DNA from: Phaeovulum veldkampii DSM 11550
GTDB taxonomy: Bacteria > Pseudomonadota > Alphaproteobacteria > Rhodobacterales > Rhodobacteraceae
Direction: 5' to 3'
Length of the DNA: 64,000 nucleotides
Assembly: GCF_003034995.1 (NCBI RefSeq)
Contig: NZ_PZKF01000001.1
Coordinates: forward strand, 1 to 64,000
Made by a program: the position numbers and the translations under genes. Position 1 is the first letter of the stretch. Each line of letters opens with the position of its first letter. The notes under the pieces were generated by a model. The model was not told where the DNA came from. It saw only the letters and a list, made by a program, of their open reading frames with translations, and ran no database searches. Below are positions 10,361 to 18,788 of the stretch, piece by piece.

Positions 10361-11485
10361 TCAGGCGCGCCGCAGATCAGGACGCAACCGGGCCAGCCAC
10401 AACGCCAGAACCAGCAGCGTGGCATTGTTCACCTCGCCGGTTTCGACCAGCGCCATCAGCCGGTCGAAGGCGATCACATGGGCGCGGATATCCTCGCCCT
10501 CGCAGGCCATACCGCCCAGCCGGGCGGCGGTATCGGGCAGATCGGCCAGCGCCACAAAGCTATAGATATATTCGGTTTTCGCACCGGGCGAGGGGTAATA
10601 GCCGGGGCCTGCGATCAGTCGCCCCAGCGTCAGGCCCGCCTCTTCGGCGGCCTCGCGGCGGGCGGCGGCCTCGGGGGTTTCGTCGGCGTCGATGCGGCCC
10701 GCGACCGGCTCGATCAGCCAGGGGTTCAGGTCGCCGCGCGCAAAGGCGCCGGTGCGGAACTGTTCCACCACCAGAACCCGGTCGGTGACAGGATCATAGG
10801 GCAGCACCACCACAGCATCGCAAGACACAAAGGCAGCCCGGTCCAGCACCGGGCTTTGCCCGCCATCAAAGCTGCGATGGGTCAGGCGGTAATCCTCGAC
10901 CGCGAAAAACCGCGCATAGGCAAGGCGGCGGTCCTGCACGGCGACATCCAGCGGGCTGGCGGCGCGGCGCAGCGTAGCTGGCCGCACATCCCGCGCCCGC
11001 AGCCGCGACGCTGCGCGCACCAGCAGCATCGGATAGCGCGCCAGCGCCTGATCGGGCGCGATCTGACCCATGCCCGCCATGTAATCGCGCACGGCCTCGG
11101 TCGCCACGGCGGCCCAGCGGCCCTGCCAATCGGCCAGCGACCACGGCGCCCCCGGTTGCCAGCGCCCCGGTTCGGCCAGCCACGCCCGCGCCATGGCCGG
11201 CGCATCAGCGACCTGCACCGCGACCGTCTGCGCGGTATAGCCCGCCTCGTAATACGCAATCCGCGCAAGATCCTGCGCATCAAGGCCGCGCACGACGGCC
11301 CCTGCGGCACCAGACCCGGCCTCGGCGGACATCAGCACCGCAAAGGGCAGCGGCCCCGCAGGCCCCAGCGCCTGGCGCACCGCATGCCCCGGCAAAACCG
11401 CCGGAATCAGGTCAACGCGGCGCCCCAGCACCTCGGCCAGAAGCGGCGGGTGGCACAAGGTGCCGTAGAAAAACGCATCCACCAT
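10361..11485 (-). CDS. trgB: TrgB-type tellurite resistance protein (GGCT-like + Nudix)
   Basis: 374 aa with two parts. The N-terminus is gamma-glutamylcyclotransferase-like (FFYGTLCHPPLL). The C-terminus is an ADP-ribose-pyrophosphatase-like Nudix hydrolase with a complete Nudix box at residues about 263-285 (GRIDADETPEAAARREAAEE). It probably cleaves ADP-ribose or a related nucleoside diphosphate. Its start abuts the trgA stop with no spacer. The gene order trgA-trgB-cysK is the basis for the name; the biochemical link to tellurite is known only from the R. sphaeroides locus. Confidence 0.85.
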   Translation of the reverse strand: MVDAFFYGTLCHPPLLAEVLGRRVDLIPAVLPGHAVRQALGPAGPLPFAVLMSAEAGSGAAGAVVRGLDAQDLARIAYYEAGYTAQTVAVQVADAPAMARAWLAEPGRWQPGAPWSLADWQGRWAAVATEAVRDYMAGMGQIAPDQALARYPMLLVRAASRLRARDVRPATLRRAASPLDVAVQDRRLAYARFFAVEDYRLTHRSFDGGQSPVLDRAAFVSCDAVVVLPYDPVTDRVLVVEQFRTGAFARGDLNPWLIEPVAGRIDADETPEAAARREAAEEAGLTLGRLIAGPGYYPSPGAKTEYIYSFVALADLPDTAARLGGMACEGEDIRAHVIAFDRLMALVETGEVNNATLLVLALWLARLRPDLRRA

Positions 11486-11926
11486 CTAGCGCCAGCGCCG
11501 CCCGGCCCATTCGGAAACAAGGCCAGCCACCATCCCGCCCAGGATCAGCACCATGATCACCGAGGGCACGTTCATCAACTGGGCATAGCCGATACCCTGG
11601 CCAAAGATATCGACCACGGCCTCCATCGGCGATTTGTAGCGTTGCGACCAGGCCAGCGTCAGCATCTTGGCGGTGGACACCAGAACCAGCACCCAGAACA
11701 CCATATAGATGACACCCTGCAACCCCATCGCCGCCGCCCCGGTATAGCCGCGCCCGGCCTGTCGGCCGATCACCCGCCAGCCACCGACAATGCCCACAAC
11801 CGCCGCCAGCACCGGCAAAAAGCCCGCGCGCAGATTGTCGCTGGCGTGAACCAGCACCAACCACGCCGCCAGAGCGCCCACCCCCGCCAGAACCATGGCG
11901 GCAAACAGCTTTGCGGCGGTGGGCAT
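11486..11926 (-). CDS. trgA: TrgA-family membrane protein (tellurite resistance)
   Basis: 146 aa with four predicted membrane helices (around residues 5-25, 35-50, 70-90 and 118-140) and little soluble sequence. It resembles TrgA of R. sphaeroides in length, hydropathy and gene order (6 bp after cfa, directly abutting trgB). TrgA contributes to high-level tellurite resistance in that species; its mechanism is not established. Candidate start ATG 11926. Confidence 0.8.
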   Translation of the reverse strand: MPTAAKLFAAMVLAGVGALAAWLVLVHASDNLRAGFLPVLAAVVGIVGGWRVIGRQAGRGYTGAAAMGLQGVIYMVFWVLVLVSTAKMLTLAWSQRYKSPMEAVVDIFGQGIGYAQLMNVPSVIMVLILGGMVAGLVSEWAGRRWR

Positions 11927-11932
11927 GGGGGG

Positions 11933-13165
11933 TCAGGGCCTTTCGATCGTGATCTGGGTCACATCGCAGTTTCGGCCCTCGAAGGCGCCCGCGCAAGAGG
12001 CAAGGTAGAAATTCCACATGCGCCGGAAGCGCGCATCAAACCCCATCGCCGCCACCTCATCCCAGCGGGCGTTGAAGGTCTCGTGCCAGATCCGCAGGGT
12101 GCGCGCATAATCGGGGCCGAACCAGATCGCGCCCACCTCGCGCAGGCCCGCCCGCGCGATTTGTGCCCGCAACGCCGAGGGGCTGGGCAGCATGCCGCCG
12201 GGGAAGATGTATTTCTGGATGAAATCCACATTCTTGCGGTAAGTGTCAAAGCGCCGGTCCTGCACGGTGATGATCTGCAAGCAGGCCCGCGCACCGGGTT
12301 TCAGCCGCGCGCTGAGGGCATCGAAATAGGTGGGCCAGTACTTCTCGCCCACAGCCTCGAACATCTCGATCGAGGCGATGGCGTCATACTGGCCGCGCTC
12401 ATCGCGGTAATCTTGCAACTTGATCGTCACCCGGTCCGCCAGCCCCGCCCGCGCGATCCGCGCCACGGCATAATCGTGCTGGGCCTTGCTGATGGTCAGG
12501 CCGGTGACGCGCAGGCCCCGTTCGGCGGCGGCATATTCGGCAAAGCCACCCCAGCCGCAACCAACCTCCAGCACATGATCGCCGGGCTTTACACCCAGCG
12601 CATCGACAAGCGCCGCATATTTGGCGCGCTGGGCCTCTTGCAACGTCTCGGTGCCGGTTGTGAACAAGGCCGAGGAATAGGTCATGCTCGGGTCAAGCCA
12701 GAGGCTGTAGAAATCGTTGCCCAGATCGTAGTGATGGGCGATGTTGCGTTTGGCCTGACGACGCGAGTTGCCGCGCAACCAGTGCCGCAGCTTTTCAAAC
12801 GCCTGCACCACGCCCTGCCCCGGAAACCCGTCATAGAGCGCGTCATTGTCGGCATGAACCAGCGCCATGAACGCCATCAGATCAGGGGTGGACCAACCCT
12901 CGTCCAGATAGGCCTCGCAAAAACCCAGATCACCCTCGCGGATCAGACGGGCAAAGATGTCGGGGTCATGCACCGTCAGCGTGGCGGAAATGCCCGGCTC
13001 GTGCCCCGAGGCGCGGAACCGGCGGCCATCGGGCAGAACGAAATCCAGTTGCCCCGTGCGCATCTGCTGCGCGATGTGAAACACCTGCGCGAAATAGCGC
13101 GGCAGCCCGCGCTGGCCTGCGGTGGCGGTCAGGACCTGGCGGTCCGCGGAATGCATGTCGAACAT
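11933..13165 (-). CDS. cfa: cyclopropane-fatty-acyl-phospholipid synthase family protein
   Basis: 410 aa SAM-dependent enzyme that adds a methylene group across double bonds of membrane phospholipid acyl chains. SAM motif VLEVGCGWGGFAEYAA, the IAHHYDLGNDFY motif and the bicarbonate/active-site region SIEMFEAVG are present. ATG 13165 has a good GGGGAGA ribosome site; the open frame extends much further upstream (to 13501) but only through phr antisense-like sequence in another frame. It lies 49 bp after phr and 6 bp before trgA. In R. sphaeroides phrA and cfaA respond to the singlet-oxygen sigma factor RpoE; I do not see a clear RpoE promoter here. Confidence 0.92.
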   Translation of the reverse strand: MFDMHSADRQVLTATAGQRGLPRYFAQVFHIAQQMRTGQLDFVLPDGRRFRASGHEPGISATLTVHDPDIFARLIREGDLGFCEAYLDEGWSTPDLMAFMALVHADNDALYDGFPGQGVVQAFEKLRHWLRGNSRRQAKRNIAHHYDLGNDFYSLWLDPSMTYSSALFTTGTETLQEAQRAKYAALVDALGVKPGDHVLEVGCGWGGFAEYAAAERGLRVTGLTISKAQHDYAVARIARAGLADRVTIKLQDYRDERGQYDAIASIEMFEAVGEKYWPTYFDALSARLKPGARACLQIITVQDRRFDTYRKNVDFIQKYIFPGGMLPSPSALRAQIARAGLREVGAIWFGPDYARTLRIWHETFNARWDEVAAMGFDARFRRMWNFYLASCAGAFEGRNCDVTQITIERP

Positions 13166-13214
13166 GTGATCTCCCCGTGATTTGGGATTGATACGCAGGA
13201 CTGCGACAAAAGGT

Positions 13215-14627
13215 TCACTTTTCTCTGGCCGAATAGGCGGCCAGCGCACGTTCCCGCCCCGCGGCCAGATCAACCAGCGGGCGCGGATAGGGCTGCGCGG
13301 GCGACAAACGCCAGCTTTCCGGGCAGGCGGCAAAAAACTCCAGCGCAGTTGCGGGCGGGTTGCGCTGCCCCTCGGCGATGAAGGCACGGCGGTAAGCGCC
13401 TGATACATCGAACTTTTCCGCCTGTCCCGCCGGGTTGAAGACACGGAAATAGGGCGCCGCATCGGGGCCGCAGCCCGCCACCCATTGCCAGCCCATCGCA
13501 TTGGCGGCCGGATCCCAGTCGATCAGGCACTCCTCGAACCAGTCCAGCCCCACCCGCCAGTCGGTCAGCAGATGCTTGGTCAGGTAACTGGCCACGATCA
13601 TCCGCGCGCGATTGTGCATGGTGCCGGTCACATACATTTGCCGCATCGCGGCATCGACGAACGGCTCGCCGGTCATGCCGCGCCGCCAGGCCTCGGCCTC
13701 GGGGCTGTCGCCCCGCCAGGGAAAGGCGTCCCAGTCCGCGCGCCAGTTGGCACGGGCCAGATCGGGGAAATGGTGCATCAGGTGCCAGGCAAATTCGCGC
13801 CAGACCAGTTCCTTCAGGAAATGCTCGGCCCCGCGCGCCCCCGCGGCCATGGCGCGCTGACCCGCGTGCCAGATCACGCGGGGGGAAATCTCGCCCCAGG
13901 TCAGGTTTTCCGACAGGCCCGAGGTGGCAGGGATCGCAGGGAAGTCGCGCTGCTCCTTGTAGCCGTCGATCCGGTGGGCCAGAAACGCGGCCAGCCGGTC
14001 CGCCGCAGCGGCCTCGCCGACGCCAGCGTGACGGGCGACCACCGCCGCGCCGCGCCGCATCGCCCCCCCCATCCGCCAAGCCTCCAGCCGATCCGAGGCG
14101 GGCCATGCCGCGGGCGGGCGCAGGCGCCCCGGCGGCGGCAACGCCTCGGCCACCGGCCGATCCTTCACCGCGCGCCAATAGGGGCTGTAAACCCGGTATG
14201 GCCCGCCCTGCCCCGTCTCGACCTCCCACGGCTCGAACAGCAGATGACCGGCAAAGCTGCGCGCCTCGATGCCAAGACCCTTCAGCGCGGCTTTCACCTC
14301 GATATCGCGCGCCTTTGCGGCGGGGTCATAGGCACGCGACCAGAACACGGCCACCGCCCCCGTCTCGGCCACCAGATCGCGCAACACCTCAAGCGCCCGT
14401 CCCCGGCGCAGGATCAGGCGCGTGCCCGCCGCCTCCAGCGCCTGCCCGAACCGCGCCAACCCCTGCCCCAGCCTCCATTCCGGCGCGGCGCCCAGTGCCT
14501 CCGTCACCTCGTCATGCACGAACACCGGCACCACCGGCCGCCCTGTGGCCTCGGCGGCGGTCAGGGCGGGATGGTCGGCCAGCCGCAGATCGCGGCGAAA
14601 CCAGACAATGACGGGAGCCTCGGACAT
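13215..14627 (-). CDS. phr: deoxyribodipyrimidine photolyase
   Basis: 470 aa flavoprotein of the photolyase/cryptochrome family. It repairs UV pyrimidine dimers using blue light. The N-terminal alpha/beta antenna domain begins VWFRRDLRLADHPAL. The FAD domain carries GYKEQRDFPA, WREFAWH, MHNRARMIVASYLTKHLL, and a WDPAANAMGWQWVAG-type motif typical of class I CPD photolyases. It heads a co-directional set with cfa and trgAB. Upstream is the long inverted repeat at 14647-14731, so its promoter must lie close to or within that element. Confidence 0.94.
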   Translation of the reverse strand: MSEAPVIVWFRRDLRLADHPALTAAEATGRPVVPVFVHDEVTEALGAAPEWRLGQGLARFGQALEAAGTRLILRRGRALEVLRDLVAETGAVAVFWSRAYDPAAKARDIEVKAALKGLGIEARSFAGHLLFEPWEVETGQGGPYRVYSPYWRAVKDRPVAEALPPPGRLRPPAAWPASDRLEAWRMGGAMRRGAAVVARHAGVGEAAAADRLAAFLAHRIDGYKEQRDFPAIPATSGLSENLTWGEISPRVIWHAGQRAMAAGARGAEHFLKELVWREFAWHLMHHFPDLARANWRADWDAFPWRGDSPEAEAWRRGMTGEPFVDAAMRQMYVTGTMHNRARMIVASYLTKHLLTDWRVGLDWFEECLIDWDPAANAMGWQWVAGCGPDAAPYFRVFNPAGQAEKFDVSGAYRRAFIAEGQRNPPATALEFFAACPESWRLSPAQPYPRPLVDLAAGRERALAAYSAREK

Positions 14628-14646
14628 GCTTATTCCCTTTCTGCAA

Positions 14647-14731
14647 TTTCATCTTGGTGAAAATATCCCCGCCGGAGGCTCCCACGGCACAACCGGGAGC
14701 CTCCGGCGGGGATATTTGTACCAAGATGAAA
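14647..14731. repeat. long perfect-like inverted repeat (37-bp arms)
   Basis: The arms at 14647-14683 and 14695-14731 are reverse complements except for two adjacent-region mismatches, with an 11-nt loop. The core reads TATCCCCGCCGGAGGCTCCC. It lies between the stop of the class V aminotransferase gene and the start of phr. I recall similar elements between genes of Rhodobacteraceae. It could act as a terminator or mRNA stabiliser for the upstream gene. Confidence 0.9.
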
Positions 14732-14740
14732 GATGAGGCT

Positions 14741-15982
14741 TCAAAGAACCTCGTCCAGAGCACCGATCAGGCGGCCAACCTCGGCCTGGGTCGTGTAATG
14801 CACGAAGGACAGCCGCAGCACCCCCCGCGCCGGATCAAGGCCCAGCGCCTGCAAGGGACGGCGGGCGTAGAAATCGCCCGCGCCGCACAGGATACCGTGA
14901 TCGGCAAGGGCAGCCGCAACCGGCAAGGGCGCGCGGTCAAGCGCCAGCGCCAACGTGGGGGCGCGGCGGGCGGCCTCGCGCGGGCCGAGCAGCCGCAGAT
15001 CATTGCGGGCAGAGAGATAATCGAGCAGGGGCTGCATCAGCCGTTCCTCATGCGTGCGCATCAGGTGATGCACGCGCGCGGCGCGCGCTCGCGCCTGAGG
15101 CTCGGGCGCGAAGTGGTGATCGTGGAGCGCATCCAGATAATCGGCGATCCCGGCGCAGGCGGCAATCTGCGCGTGATCAGGCCCAGCGGGGGTAAACCGT
15201 TTGAACATCACATCGCCGTTGAACCAATGCGCCTGATTGGGCAGTTTCCCCCCCAGTTCGCGCCGGATCACCATCACGCCCTGATGCGGACCATAGACCT
15301 TGTAGGCGGAAAACAGATAGATATCGGCGCCCAGCGCCCCCACGTCTGGCAGGCCATGGGGCGCGTAGCTGACCCCATCGACGCAGGCAAAGGCCCCGGC
15401 GTCATGCGCCATGGCCACGATCTCGGCCACCGGGTTGATCTCGCCCACGACGTTCGAGCAATGCGGAAAGCACACCAGCCGCACCCGGCCGTCGGCCAGC
15501 AGCTCGGCCAGATCGGCGGGGTTCAGGCTGCCGGTTGCCGGGTCGATCCGCCATTCGCGCAGATCGACGCCCTCATTCTCCAGCCGCCGCCAGGGGCCGG
15601 AATTGGCCTCGTGGTCCTGATCGGTCACCACGATGGCGGCGCCGGGTTCCAGCCCGCGCACGAAGGCCTGCGCCAGAACGTAGGTGTTGGCGGTGGTCGA
15701 CGGGCCAAAACTGACCTCGTCGAAATCGACCCCCAGCATCGCGGCCATGCGGGCGCGGGCCTCGTCCATCTCGGCGCCTCCGGCCTGCGCGGCAGCATAG
15801 GGCGCATAGGGCTGCACCTTGCGCTCGCGGTAAAACCGCGTCAGCCTGTCGATCACCGGCGCGCAGGCATAAGAGCCGCCCGCATTCTCGAAAAACGCCT
15901 GATCGCGCAACCCCGCAACTGCGAAGGCCGGGAACTGCCCGCGCACGAAATCCACATCAAGCCGCACCGGCTCCTCCGTCAT
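14741..15982 (-). CDS. class V aminotransferase / cysteine-desulfurase-like PLP enzyme
   Basis: 413 aa fold-type I PLP protein. FENAGGSYACAPV near residue 30, STTANTYVLAQAF, VTDQDHEANSGPW, CVDGVSYAPHG with the PLP Asp, and SAYKVYGPHQG with the Schiff-base Lys are all present. This matches the SufS/NifS-like subgroup of class V enzymes. It lacks neighbouring suf/isc genes, and the substrate is unknown; it may act on cysteine, selenocysteine or an isopenicillin-epimerase-like substrate. ATG 15982 is preferred over 16018. It diverges from the binding-protein gene. Confidence 0.85.
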   Translation of the reverse strand: MTEEPVRLDVDFVRGQFPAFAVAGLRDQAFFENAGGSYACAPVIDRLTRFYRERKVQPYAPYAAAQAGGAEMDEARARMAAMLGVDFDEVSFGPSTTANTYVLAQAFVRGLEPGAAIVVTDQDHEANSGPWRRLENEGVDLREWRIDPATGSLNPADLAELLADGRVRLVCFPHCSNVVGEINPVAEIVAMAHDAGAFACVDGVSYAPHGLPDVGALGADIYLFSAYKVYGPHQGVMVIRRELGGKLPNQAHWFNGDVMFKRFTPAGPDHAQIAACAGIADYLDALHDHHFAPEPQARARAARVHHLMRTHEERLMQPLLDYLSARNDLRLLGPREAARRAPTLALALDRAPLPVAAALADHGILCGAGDFYARRPLQALGLDPARGVLRLSFVHYTTQAEVGRLIGALDEVL

Positions 15983-16132
15983 CGCGCGCCCCTTCCCTCG
16001 CTTCTGCCCATGCCACAAGCACCAAAGCCCGCGTCGGGGTCAAGACCCACCAGACGGGAGCGTTTTTTCTTGTCGCACGCCAAAGCCGCGGCTAGCGTCG
16101 GATCAGTTATTCCGTGACCCAAGAGGATGCCC

Positions 16133-17182
16133 ATGAAACTGCATACGTTTTTGCTGGCCTCTGCCGCTGCCCTTGCCCTGTCGGGCACCGCCCGCGCCGC
16201 CGACCCCGAGTTGCTGGTCTTCGACTGGGCCGGTTTCGAGGTGGAAGGGCTGTTCGCCGATTACAAGGCCAAGCATGGCGACGCGCCGACCTACACATTC
16301 TACGGCGACGATGACGAGGCGTTCCAGAAGGTCGCCTCGGGGTTCAAGGCCGATGTCGCCCATCCCTGTTCGCAAATGGTGTCGAAATACCGCGACGCCG
16401 GGCTGATCGAGCCTTGGGACGTGAGCCGCATCCCCGCCTTTGACACGCTCGCCCCCAAGTTCCTCGCCTCGCCGATCTTCAAGGACGATCAGGGCGTGTG
16501 GTATATTCCCACCGACTGGGGCGCGACCGCGGTGGCCTACAACACCGAAGAAGTGCCTGCCGAAGATGTGGCCACGCTGCAGGTGTTCACCAACCCGAAA
16601 TACGCAGGCCGCACTTCGCTGCCCGATTCGTCCGATGACGTCTGGGCCTTGGCCTATCTCGCGACCGGCGTGACCGACTGGACCACGATCAGTGACGAGC
16701 AGTTCGCCGCCGCCGCCGCTTGGCTGCGCGAGGCCCACCAGAATGTGGCCGCCTACTGGGCCGACCCGGCAGAGATGAGCCAGTTGATGGCCTCGGGCGC
16801 GGTGCAGGTGGCCTGGTCGTGGAACGATGGCGTGGTCGCACTTCAGGGCGAAAACTACCCCGTCGGTTTCCAGCGCGAGGCGACCGAAGGCTCGTCAAGC
16901 TTCTTCTGCGGCTTCGTCAATCTCAAGGACGGCCCCGGCAGCGAAGACAAGGCCTATGACTTCATAAACTCCTGGCTGCGCCCCGAGGCCGCGCCCGCGC
17001 TGCTGGAGGCGATCGGCTATGGCCACACCAGCACCGCGGCGATGGACCTGATCTCGGACGAGGAGCTGGTGTCGATCGGCCTGAACGAGATCAGCGCGCC
17101 GGTTCTGGCCCAGACCCCGAACGACCCGGCCCTGCGGGAACGACAGCTGGCCGAGTTCGAAAAGATCAAGGCGGGCTTCTGA
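16133..17182 (+). CDS. periplasmic solute-binding protein, polyamine (PotD/PotF)-like
   Basis: 349 aa with a clean Sec signal peptide ending around GTARAADPE. The mature protein has the spermidine/putrescine-binding class layout: LLVFDWAGFE, VAHPCSQMVSKYRDAGLIEPWD, WYIPTDWGATAVAYNTEEV and GGxVAWSWNDG-type region. It should capture a cationic or organic solute in the periplasm for an ABC importer. No permease or ATPase gene is nearby, so it is an orphan. ATG 16133 gives proper spacing to the AAGAGG ribosome site; the ATG at 16127 does not. Confidence 0.85.
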   Translation: MKLHTFLLASAAALALSGTARAADPELLVFDWAGFEVEGLFADYKAKHGDAPTYTFYGDDDEAFQKVASGFKADVAHPCSQMVSKYRDAGLIEPWDVSRIPAFDTLAPKFLASPIFKDDQGVWYIPTDWGATAVAYNTEEVPAEDVATLQVFTNPKYAGRTSLPDSSDDVWALAYLATGVTDWTTISDEQFAAAAAWLREAHQNVAAYWADPAEMSQLMASGAVQVAWSWNDGVVALQGENYPVGFQREATEGSSSFFCGFVNLKDGPGSEDKAYDFINSWLRPEAAPALLEAIGYGHTSTAAMDLISDEELVSIGLNEISAPVLAQTPNDPALRERQLAEFEKIKAGF

Positions 17183-17200
17183 GCCACGACCGATCTGTCA

Positions 17201-17231
17201 GGCGCCCGGTCCTTGCGGCCGGGCGCCTTGA
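17201..17231 (+). terminator. rho-independent-like terminator after the binding-protein gene
   Basis: A perfect 9-bp stem GGCGCCCGG/CCGGGCGCC with a 9-nt loop is followed by TTGATGTTT, 19 nt after the stop codon. Confidence 0.75.
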
Positions 17232-17315
17232 TGTTTGCGAGTTGGTCGAAAGATCCTCGGGGGTGAAATTGCCCCGACACGAGCAAGAGGGCACAGACGG
17301 CCCTCTTTGCGCCGC

Positions 17316-17344
17316 TTGCAGCCGGGCGCGGGCGCCCCTATATT
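17316..17344 (+). promoter_or_regulatory. sigma-70-type promoter of tmRNA
   Basis: TTGCAG (17316-17321), a 17-nt spacer and TATATT (17339-17344) lie just upstream of the first stem of the tmRNA precursor. Confidence 0.65.
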
Positions 17345-17350
17345 GATTGT

Positions 17351-17690
17351 GTCCGGGGTGACCCGGACTATGGGTATAAACGCGCTCGTAATAAGCGGAT
17401 CGGACCCGGGGGCGGTACCCGGCGGCTCCACCATCAATCCCGTCGTTGGGGATCATGGGGCCGAAACAGGATCGACGAACGTCCAAAGGGGTTTGCTTTA
17501 CCTCGGTGAGCTACCACCGTTATCGGTGCAAAAGTACAGTTGCCAACGACAACCGTGCTCCGGTCGCTCTGGCTGCGTAAGCAGCTCGGGTAACCGAAAC
17601 CTAAAGCCCTGTCGCTTAGCCGCGGCAGGCGGGGCTCGCAGGCGCCTGGCAACAGAAGCCTGCACCTTCCCCTGTCTCGTTAACCAACCG
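17351..17690 (+). ncRNA. ssrA: transfer-messenger RNA, circularly permuted two-piece form
   Basis: The gene has the permuted alphaproteobacterial order. The acceptor piece comes first and ends in GGCTCCACCA at 17433. A short intervening hairpin follows (ATCCC/GGGAT). The coding piece then starts GGGGCCGAAACAGGATCGAC near 17457. The tag frame runs from GCC at 17542 to TAA at 17578-17580 and encodes ANDNRAPVALAA, ending in the LAA degron read by ClpXP. The RNA frees stalled ribosomes and tags the unfinished protein. Exact 5' and 3' ends are estimates. sspB lies about 0.6 kb downstream. Confidence 0.95.
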
Positions 17691-17753
17691 CTCAGGGTTT
17701 TGCCCGATGATGGCGCATGTCGTCACATCCGACGCGCTGGAAGGGGAAGCACG

Positions 17754-18179
17754 ATGGACAAGTTGTCATTTCTGCAAGACTGGTATCAGAAGGTCTGGAT
17801 CGAGGGCGATATGGGCGCGATCGACGCCTTTTTCGACCCCGACTCGGTTGCCAACGGGTTGATGCGTGATCTTCAGGTCGGCCCCGAGGATTTTCGCGCC
17901 CTTGTGCCCGCGATCCTGCGGCTGGTGCGCGATCAGGTCGTGCGGATCGAACGGCATGTCGAGACGGACGACTGGCTCTGGGCGCTGATCGTGGTCGAGG
18001 CGCGGGCCGCGCGGACGATGAAACCCGTCCGCATCGATGGCCAGGTGATGATGCGGTTTGAAGGCGGCAAGATCGCCGAAGCATTCAACCACTTTGATTA
18101 CATCACCTTTTTTGAACAGGTCGAATTGATGCCCGCCGATACGATGGCGCTGTGCTTCTCGGGCGAGGTTCTGGGCTGA
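17754..18179 (+). CDS. NTF2/SnoaL-like domain protein
   Basis: 141 aa, one cone-shaped alpha+beta NTF2-like domain. It begins LSFLQDWYQKVW, continues IDAFFDPDSVANGL and ends with GGKIAEAFNHFDYITFFEQ, the pattern of SnoaL-type polyketide-cyclase-like proteins. No catalytic residues can be assigned and no partner enzyme is near, so the role is unknown. The ATG at 17754 follows GGAAGGGGAAGC. It sits between tmRNA and sspB with its own terminator. Confidence 0.75.
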   Translation: MDKLSFLQDWYQKVWIEGDMGAIDAFFDPDSVANGLMRDLQVGPEDFRALVPAILRLVRDQVVRIERHVETDDWLWALIVVEARAARTMKPVRIDGQVMMRFEGGKIAEAFNHFDYITFFEQVELMPADTMALCFSGEVLG

Positions 18180-18200
18180 GGGGCGCCGCCCCTCTTTCCT
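18178..18200 (+). terminator. terminator overlapping the end of the NTF2-like gene
   Basis: A GAGGGGC/GCCCCTC stem that begins inside the stop codon is followed by TTTCCTT. Confidence 0.7.
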
Positions 18201-18263
18201 TCGGAACGGAATCGCCTATGCTGGCATCAAACCGGCGCATGCCGCACCGGGGAGGACAGGGCA

Positions 18264-18710
18264 ATGACGCGCGCGATCGACTATGGCAATCTGATGCACC
18301 GGGCCATGCGCGGCCTGATCCAGGAGGTGTTGAGCGGGATCGCAGAACATGGTCTGCCGGGCGATCACCACTTCTTCATCACCTTCGACACCCGCCACCC
18401 CGAGGCGCAACTGGCCGACTGGCTGCGCGCGCGCTATCCCGAAGAAATGACCATCGTGATTCAGCACTGGTTCGAAAACCTCGTGGTCACCGACGAGGGC
18501 TTTTCGATCACGCTGAATTTCGGCAACAGCCCGGAACCTCTGGTGATCCCGTTTGACGCAGTGCGCACCTTTGTTGACCCCTCGGTCGAATTTGGCCTGC
18601 GCTTTGAAACGCAAGACCCCGATTTCGACGACGAAGAGGGCGACGACGACGCCGAAGCGCCGACCCCGCATGAGGCCGAGGTGGTCAGTCTCGACAAGTT
18701 CCGCAAATGA
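18264..18710 (+). CDS. sspB: SspB family ClpXP adaptor
   Basis: 148 aa alpha-type SspB. The folded domain (about residues 1-110; HHFFITFDTRHPEAQLADWL, PEEMTIVIQHWFENL, LVIPFDAVRTFVDP) binds the ssrA tag. A highly acidic linker follows (DFDDEEGDDDAEA), and the C-terminal tail VVSLDKFRK matches the ClpX-binding module. It tethers tmRNA-tagged proteins to ClpXP. Its location beside ssrA makes a functional cluster: tagging RNA and tag adaptor. Confidence 0.93.
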   Translation: MTRAIDYGNLMHRAMRGLIQEVLSGIAEHGLPGDHHFFITFDTRHPEAQLADWLRARYPEEMTIVIQHWFENLVVTDEGFSITLNFGNSPEPLVIPFDAVRTFVDPSVEFGLRFETQDPDFDDEEGDDDAEAPTPHEAEVVSLDKFRK

Positions 18711-18712
18711 TG

Positions 18713-18750
18713 CTTGAGTGACGCTGCGTCACCCAAGGTTGCCCTTGGGT
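18713..18750. repeat. overlapping palindromes between sspB and pmtA
   Basis: CTTGAGTGACGC (18713-18724) is nearly the reverse complement of GCGTCACCCAAG (18726-18737) around a single central base. An alternative stem ACCCAAG/CTTGGGT (18731-18750) overlaps it. No T-run follows. It could be an operator or a terminator for sspB. Confidence 0.6.
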
Positions 18751-18788
18751 GCGGTTGTCACAAGCACATTTTGCAATCGAGGTGTCGG

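Noticed and set aside
16127-16132. Start of the binding protein at 16127
   Set aside because: The ribosome site AAGAGG touches that ATG; the next ATG (16133) has proper spacing.
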